Shown here: piece after piece, positions 34,693 through 46,081 of the stretch
How positions within the stretch are numbered: position 1 is the first letter of the stretch
How the letters are laid out: every line of letters starts with the position of its first letter
Assembly: GCA_012934845.2 (NCBI GenBank)
Contig: WNNJ02002406.1
Coordinates: 1 to 64,000, forward strand
Length of the DNA: 64,000 bases
Origin: Pomphorhynchus laevis
Taxonomy: Eukaryota > Acanthocephala > Palaeacanthocephala > Echinorhynchida > Pomphorhynchidae
Reading direction: 5' to 3'
Notes under the pieces: generated by a model
Database searches by the model: none
What the model was told of the DNA's origin: nothing
Seen by the model: the letters and a program-made list of their open reading frames with translations, nothing else
Translations under genes and position numbers: made by a program

Positions 34693-35973
34693 TAAATTAA
34701 AAATGTAGTAAATTAAAAAATTGTTTTAAAAGTCAAATGCACTGACTGTTAAAATTTGTCGATTAATGCTCCATCCAAATGAAAATTTTATGTATTCTAT
34801 CCAAAGACGTTAATTCGGGGTTTGAATAGTCGTTTTACGTTAGATATAGGCAAATGTAAAATCAGCGATTGATTGATAAATAGATCAGATCAGCTTATTC
34901 TACATATTTTATAATATATATTAATTAAAAATAATTATAAATAATAAATAATTATATAAGATTTTATACAATTTATATTAATATAACGATAGAATTTAAT
35001 TTTAAAATTTAAAATAAAAATTAATTTTTATGATTTGACTAATAAATAATATACGTTGTATTCGAATAAACAATTTAGGTCATCAATTCTTTATTAAATG
35101 TGCTAAGTTTACAAAATTAGCCTCTTTAGTGGCTCTTGTGATTTTATAATACATGTTGCCCAAACTATAATCAATAAGGGAAAAGTAACTTAAGCAGGTG
35201 TAGTCGTATCGGATGGATTATCATATTTTATCTCTTGTTATCTCTAAAGACTTCATTTAATAGTTTTCGTTTGATTCAATTCTTTATTTTATCTCCAACA
35301 ATTTAAATAAATAAAAATAGTTTTATAATTTTAGTTTTAAATTTCGAGATAATAAGTTGATCAAACTGCGAAAATATAAAAGTAATACGTTTGGTCCTAT
35401 ACGTATTGTGTTAACTAATGCATTGACTTGTTTTTATTCGAATATATACTCGATGTCGATTTTAGTTGTCACCATTTGCTATACATTTTGCTGTTTTAAC
35501 ACACAGAAAGTGTTTCAAGTTAAGCATTTTACTTACTAGTTTATATTTTGTATTTTGGACACCGCATAAATGCGCAATTTAAAATGTATGCATGTAAATT
35601 TAGTATTGAAAGCGTATTTGTGGGTATTTGTTTTGATTATTTTTTAAACTGAAGTGCTTGATCTAACAAGATATAATTTCTTAATAATACGAGTTTTCTT
35701 TTGATCAACTTGAACAGGTTCACCATAATATGGAGTTGATTGGTTTGTAATAATATTTTTATTACATAACAATTTGATGGCTAATTATATCATCTACGGA
35801 ACCGAAATACCAATTTTTACTAATAAACACAATTAAATGCTTACATTTTTATTATTGAATTATATGAATTAATATATTTGTGCTTACTCACAAGAAAATA
35901 TATCGCTAAGTTCTTTATTTCGATAGCTACTGTAAAATTCTTACGGGGAAAAAGTTATTTGACCTGAATGAAA
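34693..35973. other. AT-rich DNA with one Penelope-like repeat remnant
   Basis: About 34,935-35,090 matches the 3' repeat found beside the Penelope-like fragments (aaaattaatttttatgatt, actaataaataatata). No exon with an IPMK C-terminal motif could be found here. The 60-codon frame at 35,357-35,539 has no coding character. Confidence 0.5.
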
Positions 35974-36078
35974 TTTGCTGTCTAAATAGAAATTATCGAA
36001 ATTGGAGCAGTCAAAATATGGACGGTCTAAGTATGAGTTGTTGAAATAGAAGCTGTCCAAATATGACCTGTCGAAATA
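35974..36078 (-). repeat. 15-bp minisatellite with pentapeptide pattern, 7 units
   Basis: On the minus strand seven 15-bp units read YFDRS, YLDSF, YFNNS, YLDRP, YFDCS, NFDNF and YLDSK inside a 67-codon frame (36,144-35,941). The pattern [YN]-[FL]-[DN]-x-x superficially resembles pentapeptide-repeat proteins. The frame is short and isolated in AT-rich DNA, so a minisatellite that happens to be a multiple of three is the safer reading. Confidence 0.7.
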
Positions 36079-36284
36079 TCGTTTGTAACTGTGTAAATCA
36101 AATTTATTTATCAAGTGCATCATAATTGAATGTGCATTCAGCATTCTTTTTTGTAATTTGTAACTCCGAATTGTACTTTCCTTTGAGGAATGGCTCTCTA
36201 AACCAATTACTAATTTAAATTAATTTTTTAATTAATTAATAATTTTAGTTAGTTATTAATAATAGTTAAAATAATTTTTATATT
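36079..36284. other. AT-rich DNA, nothing recognised
   Basis: Nothing recognised. Confidence 0.4.
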
Positions 36285-36510
36285 AAAATAAATTCCTTGT
36301 CAAAATAAATTATTTATTGAAATGAATTTATTATTAACGTAAATTCCTTATAATAAATTCCTTACTAAAATAAATTCTTTGTTTAAATATATGCCTTGCT
36401 AAAATTAATTCCTTACTAAAATAAATTCTTTGTTTAAATAAATTCTTTGTTCAAATAAATTCCTTGCTAAAATAAATTCTTTATTAAAATTAATTCCTTA
36501 TTAAAATAAA
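36285..36510. repeat. 17-18-bp AT-rich minisatellite, about 12 degenerate units
   Basis: Units like aaataaattccttgcta alternate with aaaataaattctttgttt. Two alternating variants are visible, suggesting a small higher-order pattern. Confidence 0.85.
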
Positions 36511-37180
36511 ATTAAAAAAACAACCGTGAAAATAATCGTGTTATATTTTTTCTATTTTTGATTTTCCTTCAACTCACAAGTAAAATGAAATTTTAAATGC
36601 CAATTTTACGAACATCAGAATTTTAGACTCTTACAAAGAATCGAGCTTTTAAAACAAAAGATGTTAATCACGACCTGTTAACGATATTTTAATTATATTC
36701 TTAATACTCTTTTATTTTGTTTTTTAAATAACAGGTTTTTATGTAATAAGATATGTTCTCTACGCATTGTAACTCGTTTGCTTTCTTGACATCGAAAAAT
36801 TCCCAACTACATTGCCTTTAAACCTTCTAATGCTTGAGTTATCAATTCGTTTCTTAATATATAATACTTATCTTGTTAAAGAATATTTGGAGCTGGATCA
36901 AAAAAATTACAACAAAATCAATTTTACACATGAGAACATTTTCTCATGCCAAGAAAGCAATCGAGTTGAAAATTTGCCAAGTAAATATCTTAAATCGAAA
37001 TTAATGTTAGTTTAAAAATATGGGAAAAAGTATCGAAAAAATCGATAATTGAAATATTAGAAGATTTTAAGAAAATTTACTTAAATTTTTTTTAAATTTA
37101 TAAAACAATCGAGTTCAGCATTTGTTGATGTTGCAATTATTAACTAATTAAGCAAATGACCTACTTTCCCCGCCAATTTA
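36511..37180. other. AT-rich DNA, nothing recognised
   Basis: A 67-codon frame at 36,812-37,015 has no recognisable domain. Confidence 0.4.
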
Positions 37181-37793
37181 TATTCTGATTGAAGGAATCA
37201 GGAAGACAAAAAAAGCATAAACTGACTCTATGCTATTTCGACTTTTGAGTTTCATCAGTAGAGGGCTAATGCACAACTTGATTGAAGTGAGTAACCCTAG
37301 ACAACACAATAAGTGCGTCTAGTACACATCCATGTAATTTGAATCAACACTGGTGAGATCATTCATTACAAACAATACACTCACCAGGACCTAACATGTA
37401 GGATTTAAAAGCACTCTTATCGATCGCGCATAAACCACACTCCTTCATTACCTACCAGCAATGAAGGAGCTTGATGTATGCTTTCCAGCTTAGTGTATTA
37501 CCTACCAGCAATGAAGGAGTTTGGTTTATGCGCTCGATCAGGGTGCTTTTAAATCCTACATGTTAGGTGCTGGTGAGTGAATTATTCGTGATGAATACTC
37601 CCCAGTGTGAGTTCCTAGTACATGGATGTGTACTAGAAGGACTTATTGAGCTGCCTAGGGATGCTGCACTTCAATCAAGTTTTGAAGCAGCCCCCTAATG
37701 ATGATACTCAAAATCGACAATGCATAGAGTTGGTTTATGCTGTTTAGTCTTCACGATTTATTCAATCAGAATATTAACTAATTGTTAATGTTA
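37181..37793. repeat. 610-bp foldback element
   Basis: Long imperfect inverted repeat with ends attctgattgaa and ttcaatcagaat. Arms of about 270 bp (37,181-37,455 and 37,505-37,793) share gcataaac, gagtttcatca, aacttgattgaagt, tagtacacatccatg, ctcaccag, taacatgtaggatttaaaag and gcgcataaac. The centre holds tacctaccagcaatgaaggag twice, one copy per arm side. No coding sequence. Probably a non-autonomous foldback DNA element; the target duplication is unclear. Confidence 0.92.
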
Positions 37794-37934
37794 CAGCATC
37801 AAGTATTGGAAGATTTACCCGACAAATTAAATCAGCTAACTGAGTCTACGTATTTAATATAATTATAAAATAAACAAAACATAATAATGCTAAATCAAAA
37901 TTTAATAATTAAATAATAAAATTAATAATTGTTT

Positions 37935-38560
37935 TTAGATTTTCTATAATTTAAATCAAGTTAAAAAATGAAATTTAAAATAAACGTCATCTTTATGAAT
38001 TGACTAATAAATAACAGACATTGTATCATAATAAGAATTAGAGGTCATCAGGAAAAACTGCTATGCTATCAGATTTCGGCCCCTAACTCCTCTACCCAAC
38101 ATAGCAGCGGGGCCAAATACATGCTAATGATGTATTTCCTCTGAAATAACTATCTAGTATCTTATTCTAATACAAAGTATATTATTTATTATCCATCCAT
38201 AAAAATTTGCCACTTTAGAGTTTAAATTTATTCTTTATATTATTGTGTTAATTTACATATTTTACTATTTCCAATCTGATGTTATTTTTATAGTAACCTA
38301 GTTTAAAATATGTATCTATTAAATTATTTAAATGATTTTGAATAAAGCCAATATCATTACATATTGTTGCAATTCTTAAAATTTCATTATTTAATGTATT
38401 ATATTTTATATTATATGGTATGCATGAATGCTCATGCAAAAATATGTTTCTTGTAAATTTAAATATGTCATCTTTACGATATAAATTAATAGTAGTTTTA
38501 GTTAATGTTAATTTAATCTTCATATCTAGATATACACATTCTTTATCATTAATATTGGTT
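37935..38560 (-). mobile_element. Penelope-like element fragment 2
   Basis: On the minus strand, 38,560-38,248 reads KTNINDKECVYLDM, INLYRKDDIFKF, HEHSCIPYNIKYNTL, LRIATICND and a Lys/Asn-rich end. It overlaps and extends the RT C-terminal region of fragment 1 (YRKDD replaces the YDKRDD box of related elements). The ~240-bp repeat (37,980-38,215) follows it as in fragment 1. The YIDD box lies outside the preserved part. Broken and incomplete. Confidence 0.6.
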
Positions 38561-39534
38561 TTACCGAATTTTTTATCGAATAAGAATATGAAATGTAACG
38601 CTATCAGAGAAGTACTAAAACATTAAGCGACAAATTACCTAAGTAATTTGTCGACACACTTAACGTATGTTTGAAATTAACTGAAAATGATATCGACATC
38701 TTATATGCAATTAGTGTTTTACTAAATATATCTGGATGTCACAGTGAACTCTCTCAATTACAGATCTTCTAATCTGTAATTGCTTATTCATTACATAATG
38801 ATATTTTGATATATTGCTTTTTTAAGTACGCTATTCTTCATTTTGCTATTTATCTTCAAGGCCGACAAGAAGTAAAATTTTCTAATTGCGCTAAAAAGTA
38901 AGAAAATAAATATTTTTTATTCAGAGAATGTTTTGACCTTTGACTGTTTTAAGTTTTTTTGCTTATAAAATAAAAAAGCTATCTCTAAGCTAAACTAAAA
39001 TTAAAAATGAAATTATCTTATTACGTGTTAGCAAGATTAATTTTACGAAATGTGACTCAGAATAGTGTAATGAGACGAATTTAGTTCTTTTAAGATGTTT
39101 TGCTCATAATCCTTCATAAAGTCATCATCTTAAATGAATAATTCATTTTTATTTTTCGAGAACTAAACCAATTCCTTCATAAAGTCATCATTTTATTTTT
39201 CGAGAACTAAATAAATCTTATTTAATAATCTTTTTATTCGTATGTTTTATTAAAAAAATAATTGCATAAATAGTTATAAAATAAAATACATTTTATAAAT
39301 TTAATTAAATAAATCCTCTATTTTTATTTCATCTTTATCTAGATTATAACAATAGTTATATCAATATGTATTATAACTGAAATAATTTTTTATTATATAA
39401 AAATTTAAAATTAAAATAAAATTATTTTTTATATTTATATTTGTATAATATAAATTTGTATTATATTTATGAAATAATGTTTTCTTACTGTATTTATTCT
39501 CATGAATAATCCTTACATTAGCTATTAAATGGCA
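38561..39534. other. AT-rich DNA, nothing recognised
   Basis: Only a short direct repeat (ccttcataaagtcatcat at about 39,110 and 39,174). Confidence 0.45.
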
Positions 39535-40677
39535 CTGCCTTCTCTATGGAGATCTGCACGATTACTCAATATCTGTATGATATTGAGTAATTCGTAGTCT
39601 AATTCTCTCCCCAAATACGCATGTTCCAAGTATGCTCCCTTAAGGCTTGTCATTTCTAGCTGGCAAATCATCTCGAATTTTCGTTGAACTGAAACTATTG
39701 TCAACAATGTGGCGATTAAATCTTTGAGCCTATTTTTGATGCCAATTAAAATTTATTGATGATTAAAGTGGTTCAAATGTGGTTCATCTTAGGATCGGTG
39801 TAAACTCGTTCATATCGAGATTGCTTAATTTGATTAATCTTTGCAAATAATTGATCAATTAAGTGAAACATATCCGACAGATCTGAAAGATACGTACAAC
39901 AGATATGGTGCTGATTACTTTTACCTAGTAGGTTAAGTGAAATAACAATGACATTAAATAACAAATAATTGTTATTTATAATTAATTTAATATATCAAAT
40001 AATTTATAATTAATAATATATTAATAATGAATTTATTATTAATAATCAATTTAATTATTAAATTGATTATTTAATTATACAAATTGATTTTATAACAATT
40101 TATTTATAATTTATTTCTACTTTATTTTCTACATTATTTCTATAATATTTTTAAAGTCCATTTAGTAATTTTTATCTTGTCAGCTAATTTATAAATAGTT
40201 TTATTCTATCTTAATTTTGCTTGTTTAAATAATTATATCGAGTACACATATACATTAATTTCAGTAGCAATAAATACACTATAACATTAAAAATTCTACT
40301 GTCCTATTTTGGAATCTTATAGCCCTCTGGTAACTGGTTATAGCTCTCTGATACTATTTGGCGCTTTTTTGTTTTAAATGCAATTTTATTGCTGATTTGT
40401 AGTTTGAATTATCGCAGGTATATTATATTAGTTAGTCGTCAAGGCTATGTGCTCTTGTTTTATTTATTTTTATTGTCGAATTTTAAGCACTACTATGTAT
40501 GAATATGCTTTATTCACATTTGAGAAGTACACATTTACATTTGAAATTTTTGAACAGAATCAATAAACGCTAATTAATTTTTATATTTCACAGCTGTTTC
40601 TTACATCATCAGAAACTAAACATATAACTTTTACAAATTTAATGTATTGTTTCTGAATATGTTTCTAACATCAACTT
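39535..40677 (-). repeat. 1.15-kb repeat family, copy 3
   Basis: Full-length copy nearly the same as 20,974-22,118. The minus strand is open from 39,964 to 39,773 (SNQHHICCTYLSDLSDMF and FAKINQIKQSRYERVY). In another frame it is open from about 39,745 to 39,525 (IGIKNRLKDLIATL, LEMTSLKGAYLEHAYLG, LDYELLNIIQILSN). An acceptor-like ctactag precedes the first segment at about 39,925. The segments look protein-derived; the family is not recognised. Confidence 0.9.
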
Positions 40678-41099
40678 AAACCAATTTCTTCCAATGTTTG
40701 ATTCCATAACCGATTTATGCAGTGACTTCAAAATCTTGTTATAAACCGCATATAAATATATTATTAAATATTAATATAATATTTATTAATACTATCATGT
40801 TATATTACCACTACAATGAAGAAATATTAAAATATCTACTTTCTCTTAGACATTCCTCATTCTTGTCTGAATTTCATGTCATTATTCTCTCACAAACACT
40901 CAACGTGAACCCAATTAAAATATATAGATTTTATGTTATCGAAATTCTTTAAGCCCTTTTAGGAAGAGATTGCCTCAGAGAAGGCTTATTAATCGGCGTG
41001 AATTCTAACTTATCAATCTTGGTTATATGTAAGGTCCATTGCTCGATAACTATTGGTACATCCATTTTTTTCATTGATTACTACTTTGCCTCGCATTTA
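40678..41099. other. AT-rich DNA, nothing recognised
   Basis: Starts with an aatatattattaaatatt stretch also found beside copy 2 near 22,130. A 76-codon frame at 40,722-40,952 shows no domain. Confidence 0.4.
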
Positions 41100-42035
41100 T
41101 GCATTCCAGAAATCGTCGATGAATTATCCACTATAATGTCGTAGATACATTTGATAGCCCTATAGTAATCGTAGATGATTTCAATGCTAATTATTCAAAT
41201 ATTCATATACTGAGCTTTCGCCTCAGTAGATGAATAAGTAGGCTCAGTAGAGTAGAGATAGACTCAGTAAACTAAGAAATCAAAATAAAGTTATTTCTAT
41301 CTAACTATACTTGCTACATTCATAATGGGTCATTGACATCTTATTTTCTTGTTCCAACTTAAGTTATAGCTGATCCTCAGCGTTCTTGATCTTTTATCCA
41401 TAAACAAATCAGTCATCACCAAAATTTCTATACATCTTACAACACATCCCAAACGTATCCAGCAGAACAAAGCCTACCAAAACTTGACCGACGCGATGAT
41501 TTTATCAAAATGAATATCAATGAAGCCCCTCTTTACCAATATCTCGACATAGCGATCTTAATAAGGATTTTCTTAAATAATGTCTTAATATTAGCTACTT
41601 AACATTATGCACTGCTTTGACATCAGTATGATTTAACCATACAAAAGTAAGCAATATATCCAGATCATTTCGTAATCCCTGTGTATCTCAATTACGTAGG
41701 ATTATACGATCATTACATTCATACGCTAATTTAGCACATGAAACATATCAAATATACATTCAATGGAAACAAATCTACTTTAACTTAGTGAAACATCTCC
41801 ACCATCAAACTCAGATACATACTGAGATAAGAATGAGATTTGTCAGCTTATGAAACATAACTGCAATCGAATCAGCACAGTTTGCACTAATATTCAAATT
41901 GGTACATTGAAAGCACACTTCAAAGCGTTATATGACGCGTTGAATCTTCAAAGCCTCATTCAATTCAAACTGCTCATCGAACATTTTTATTACAACAAAA
42001 ATTTCTTGACAAGAAAAACAAACAATATACAATAT
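41100..42035 (+). mobile_element. Decayed LINE, left part (endonuclease and linker), possible
   Basis: The + strand contains IVIVDDFNANYSNIH at about 41,160-41,210, close to the GDFNAH box of LINE endonucleases. Further on come linker-like stretches rich in R, Q and K. A possible RT part of the same old element resumes at 45,095, beyond the minus-strand LINE. Many stops and frame changes; the assignment is tentative. Confidence 0.45.
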
Positions 42036-42039
42036 TTTT

Positions 42040-45000
42040 CCTGTCAACCACTGGTCCGGGTGTCGGGTCGTGGAAGCAGTGCACGAATCAAACTACTCCA
42101 GGCATCGCGATGCTGGGCGACAGACCAGAGTTCTCTTTCAGATAGCCCAATGCGTTCTTCGGCCAGTCTCGAGATTTGATCCTCTTTACCAGTATCGAGG
42201 TCTACCTTGAGGTCTCTTTCCAGAGAGTCCGGCCTGGAAAACCCTTCGAAGAAGGCGATCCCTAGACATCCTCAGAACGTGTCCTAGCCACCTCAGATGA
42301 ATTTCTTCGATGTGGAGAAGCAGCTACTTTACTCCGAGTCCATCCCAGATGAACGAATTCCTAACCTTATCTCTAAGGCTAAGACCGGTCATACCGCGAA
42401 GGAACCTTATTTCGGTCATCTGTATCCGAGATATTATTCTTTCGGTCATAACCCAAAGTTCATGACCATATGTTAAGATAGGAACGAAGATTGCGTGGTA
42501 AACCAAAGCTTCACCCGAATACTCAACTCCCGCTTCACCACGACATACCTGTACAAAGAACGCATTGCTGCTTTAGCTGCACAAATCCGCTTCTCAATCG
42601 TATTGATGTTCCAGCCGTCCCTCGAGAACAATACCCCAAGATACTTGAAATCATCCACATCAGGAAGAACCGTTTCTCCAATCCGGATTGAAATTGGCAA
42701 CTGAATCCGAGACGAGCACATATAGACAGTATCGGAGGTACTAACCAACATCCTTGTCGCTTGGAATTCCATCGTGAATCGATCTAGTAGGCATTGTAAG
42801 TCCTCAGGACAAGAAGCCAACAAAACAACGCCATCTGCAAAAAGCAGAGATGATATCCTGATGGAACCGAACTGAAGATCAACATCCGTCAGAGCAGCTC
42901 GTCTCGAAATTTTGTCCATGTAAACAAGGAATAAAAGTGGGGACAGGGCAACCCTGACGTAGCCCAACGCCTACTGAAAATGATTCAGACTTCCTACCTA
43001 GAACACGAACACAACTCATACTTTGTTCATACAGAGAAACCACAGTTACCCGAAGATGGTGTGGTACTCAATACTCCCTTAGAACCTCCCACAACCTTTA
43101 TCGCGGAACTCGGTCGAACGCCTTCTCCAAATATACAAAACACATGTAGACCGGTTGAGCGAACTCCCAATATCGTTCAAGGATAGTTGAGAGAGTAAAG
43201 AGCTGATCCGTTGTTTCACGACATGAACGAAAGCCGCATTGTTCCTCTTGCATCTGTCCCTCAACTATAGGCCGTATCCTTAACTCAAGAATCCTAGCAA
43301 ATAGCCTACCAATTTGGCTAAGAAGAGTGATGCCCCGATAATTGGAATACACTCTTAGGTCACCTTTCTTAAATATCTACCACCACCCCAATTCGCTACT
43401 CACTTGGAACCTTGCCCGACTTCAATGCAACGTTGAAGATCCGTGTTAGCCACTTCATGCCAACAACGTCGAGAGCCTTTAACACTTCAGGTCGAATCTC
43501 GTCTACTCCAGAAGACTTGACATTACCGTTTTTTAACAACAGCAATGACCTCCTCCAGCGTGATGAGCTCTTCCGTTGGTTCTAAAGGATCGACTTCTAC
43601 AAGTGAAGGCATATTCATCGGATTAAGGAGACTCTTGAAATGCTCTTTCCAACAACCAAGAATTTTTTTCAATGTCAGTCAGCATATATCCTGTCTTGTC
43701 GGAGATAGTTTGAGGAGTTTTCTGCTTTCCAACACGAAGGTTCCTGATCGTCCTCCAGAATATCTTTGAAGCTGACCTATAATCAAGTTCTAAGTGCTCT
43801 CCAAACTTTTCCCAAGCCGCCTTCTTCGCTTCAGTAACTGCTGGAGATGAAGCTCTCTTTGCTTTTCGGTACTTGTATACAACTTCCACTGATTTATCTG
43901 ACAAAGTTGCCTTATAAGCCAGCTTCTTCTATTGGACAAAATCTCTAACTGCTGGCGTCCGCCAAGCAGTTCGAGTATTTCCTCCACGACAAGCACCTAA
44001 TGCCTTCGAGTCACAACTTTTCACGGTTGCTTTGGCAAGCGAGGATCTGAACATCTCCCGTTCCTGATTAATGCTATTCACCTCCTCTGGCAACCGAGAG
44101 AAGTCCTACCGGATGTAGCCAGAGAAACGTTATTTGACAGAAACATCTGCTAGACGCTCCCAGCACGCCCTCACACAACGTTTGGGTTTATCATGCTTGT
44201 CTAGCATCTGGCTTGCCATCGAAGTTTACTAACTACAAGGTAGTAATCGGTTAACAGCTGAGCTCCTCTGTTCACACGAGTGTCTAGAACATAACGTCGC
44301 AGATCAGATGAAACGATTACAAAATCGATCATTGATCTTTGACCGAGAGAATCTTGATGCCATGTGCATCTATAGATCTTCTTATGTTCAAACATTGTGT
44401 GTTGGTATGCACAAATGTGTACGCGAACAAATGTGCAATAATTCAACATCACTCGCAGTTAGATTAGTCCAAGTGCTACTGTCGCTACCAACATGAGCAT
44501 TGAAGTCACCCAATAGAACGAGGTAATCTCCAACAGAAGTACTATCAAGCAGAGCCTGAAGATCTACCACGAAGACTGAGTATTCCGAAATAATGTTGGG
44601 AGTATACGCACACACAACAGTTATCCCCTTTCCCTCTTTGACCATAAGTCTCAAAGACGTCAATATTTTGTTCACTGAGTTAAACCTCTTTACCACGAAC
44701 GACAGCCTTGGACTTGTAAGTATCCCTACACCCGCATGTCGTTGCTTTCCGTTGGTAACTCCCGAATAGTTCAAGGTCTAACCTTGATCCAAAAGTTTAG
44801 TTCCAGTGTTAGAACAGTGAAGAAAAGTCACTCCGACTATTTCTATACCGAAGCATATTATATATATTTCTATACCGAAGTATATTTCTATACTTTAACT
44901 AATTCTGGTTTCTTTCTTGTCAGCGAGATGACATTTCACGTTTTTATGTGAAGGCTAGTCCGCTTCGGATGTTGATGACTCTTACGCTGTCTCCGTACAA

Positions 45001-45090
45001 CTGCCTGGTCACACGGCACCCGCTCCACGAAGAGGCTAATTGGCAATAGGTGTCAGTTTAGTACTTACTCGAATGACACCTAGCGGCCCC
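42040..45090 (-). mobile_element. LINE with Rex3/RTE-like protein, minus strand, broken
   Basis: Minus strand, about 3 kb, GC-richer than its surroundings. The endonuclease is at 44,774-44,200 (VCAYTPN, LLGDFNAHVG, MIDFVIVSSDLR, LLTDYYLVVSKL). The linker is at 43,996-43,623. The RT is at 43,352-42,473 (NYRGITLLS, EEQCGFR, CFVYLEKAFDRVPR, ALSPLLFLVYMD, LLFADGVVLLAS, FKYLGVLFS). The thumb and C terminus are at 42,506-42,060 (PILTYGHELWVMTER, RFLRGMTGLSLRDKVR). The catalytic FADD reads FADG, which alone would abolish activity, and there are several frame changes. These sequences resemble the RTE/Rex3-type elements common in fish and invertebrates; the exact clade is from memory. Confidence 0.85.
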
Positions 45091-45094
45091 ATTT

Positions 45095-46080
45095 TTATTA
45101 CGTCTTGTTAATTTAAATATTACGTCTTATTCATTGTACCATTAAATTTCAACATATTCACCGGATAACTCATAATATAATTCCTTTAATTAACCATTCT
45201 CTGTAGATAAATTGCAAATAGCTCTAATACATCTCAATAATCACAAATCTACCTGTTCCGAAATGCCAATGAACATATTAACTAAAAATAAGGCACCATT
45301 ATTAATTATATTTGATCTACTCGGTCAATATTAGACTAGCCTAGCTAACAAAGCTTTCACAGGATACTGGGTTAGCAAGTCATGGCAAGAATAAGTGTTT
45401 AAAGCACTATATAAAAAATCTAACGAATCTTCTGACCCGAATACATCGTGGCATCACGCTCCTTTATTAAATTCATGGATTTTTGCATTATGGATTTCAA
45501 TATCAATATTTAACCGTAAGTACCCTATCCGTAGCTCAACACACTCTTTTCATAACTACATCGTCCAATCGTCGCGCATAGTTTTATTTGACTTCTCATA
45601 AGCTTGCGGCAATATCAACTGCCAACTTCTACATGAAGAACTTAATTCACAATATGGCATCTTCGAGTAATTCCTCGACACATTACATCGTATTTATGCC
45701 TTTTCGAAGCGTATTCTTCTCACCTCAAATCACTCAACACAACATAGTCTTGCAAGGTACTAATTTTACTCATCCTCTTCGTTAATGATATACCAACTCA
45801 TTTCAAATCGATATCCCTCCTAAAATTCATATTTTCACCAACAACTTATTAATAATTTCTGACTCTTTTAATCGCACAATCCCATATACCGTATCGAAAA
45901 CGGCCTCACTGTCACATAAAAGACTTTAGCTATCAAGTTTCGCCTTTGTGTAATCTTATCAATTCAGATGAACTTTCTAACAAAAGCTTTTTAAGTCAAC
46001 ACATCGAATTATTAAGACTCTTATTAATACATAGCTGTCCTTCTTGCCTTCACATGATCATTTCGACGGTTAATAACTCG
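45095..46080 (+). mobile_element. Decayed LINE, right part (RT), possible
   Basis: The + strand shows a weak RT signature: LQGT..THPL near 45,757 followed by FVNDIPTHF at about 45,782, resembling motif B and the following helix of CR1/Jockey-type RTs. It may be the continuation of the fragment before 42,035, split by the minus-strand LINE. Heavily mutated, low confidence. Confidence 0.4.
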
Positions 46081-46081
46081 T

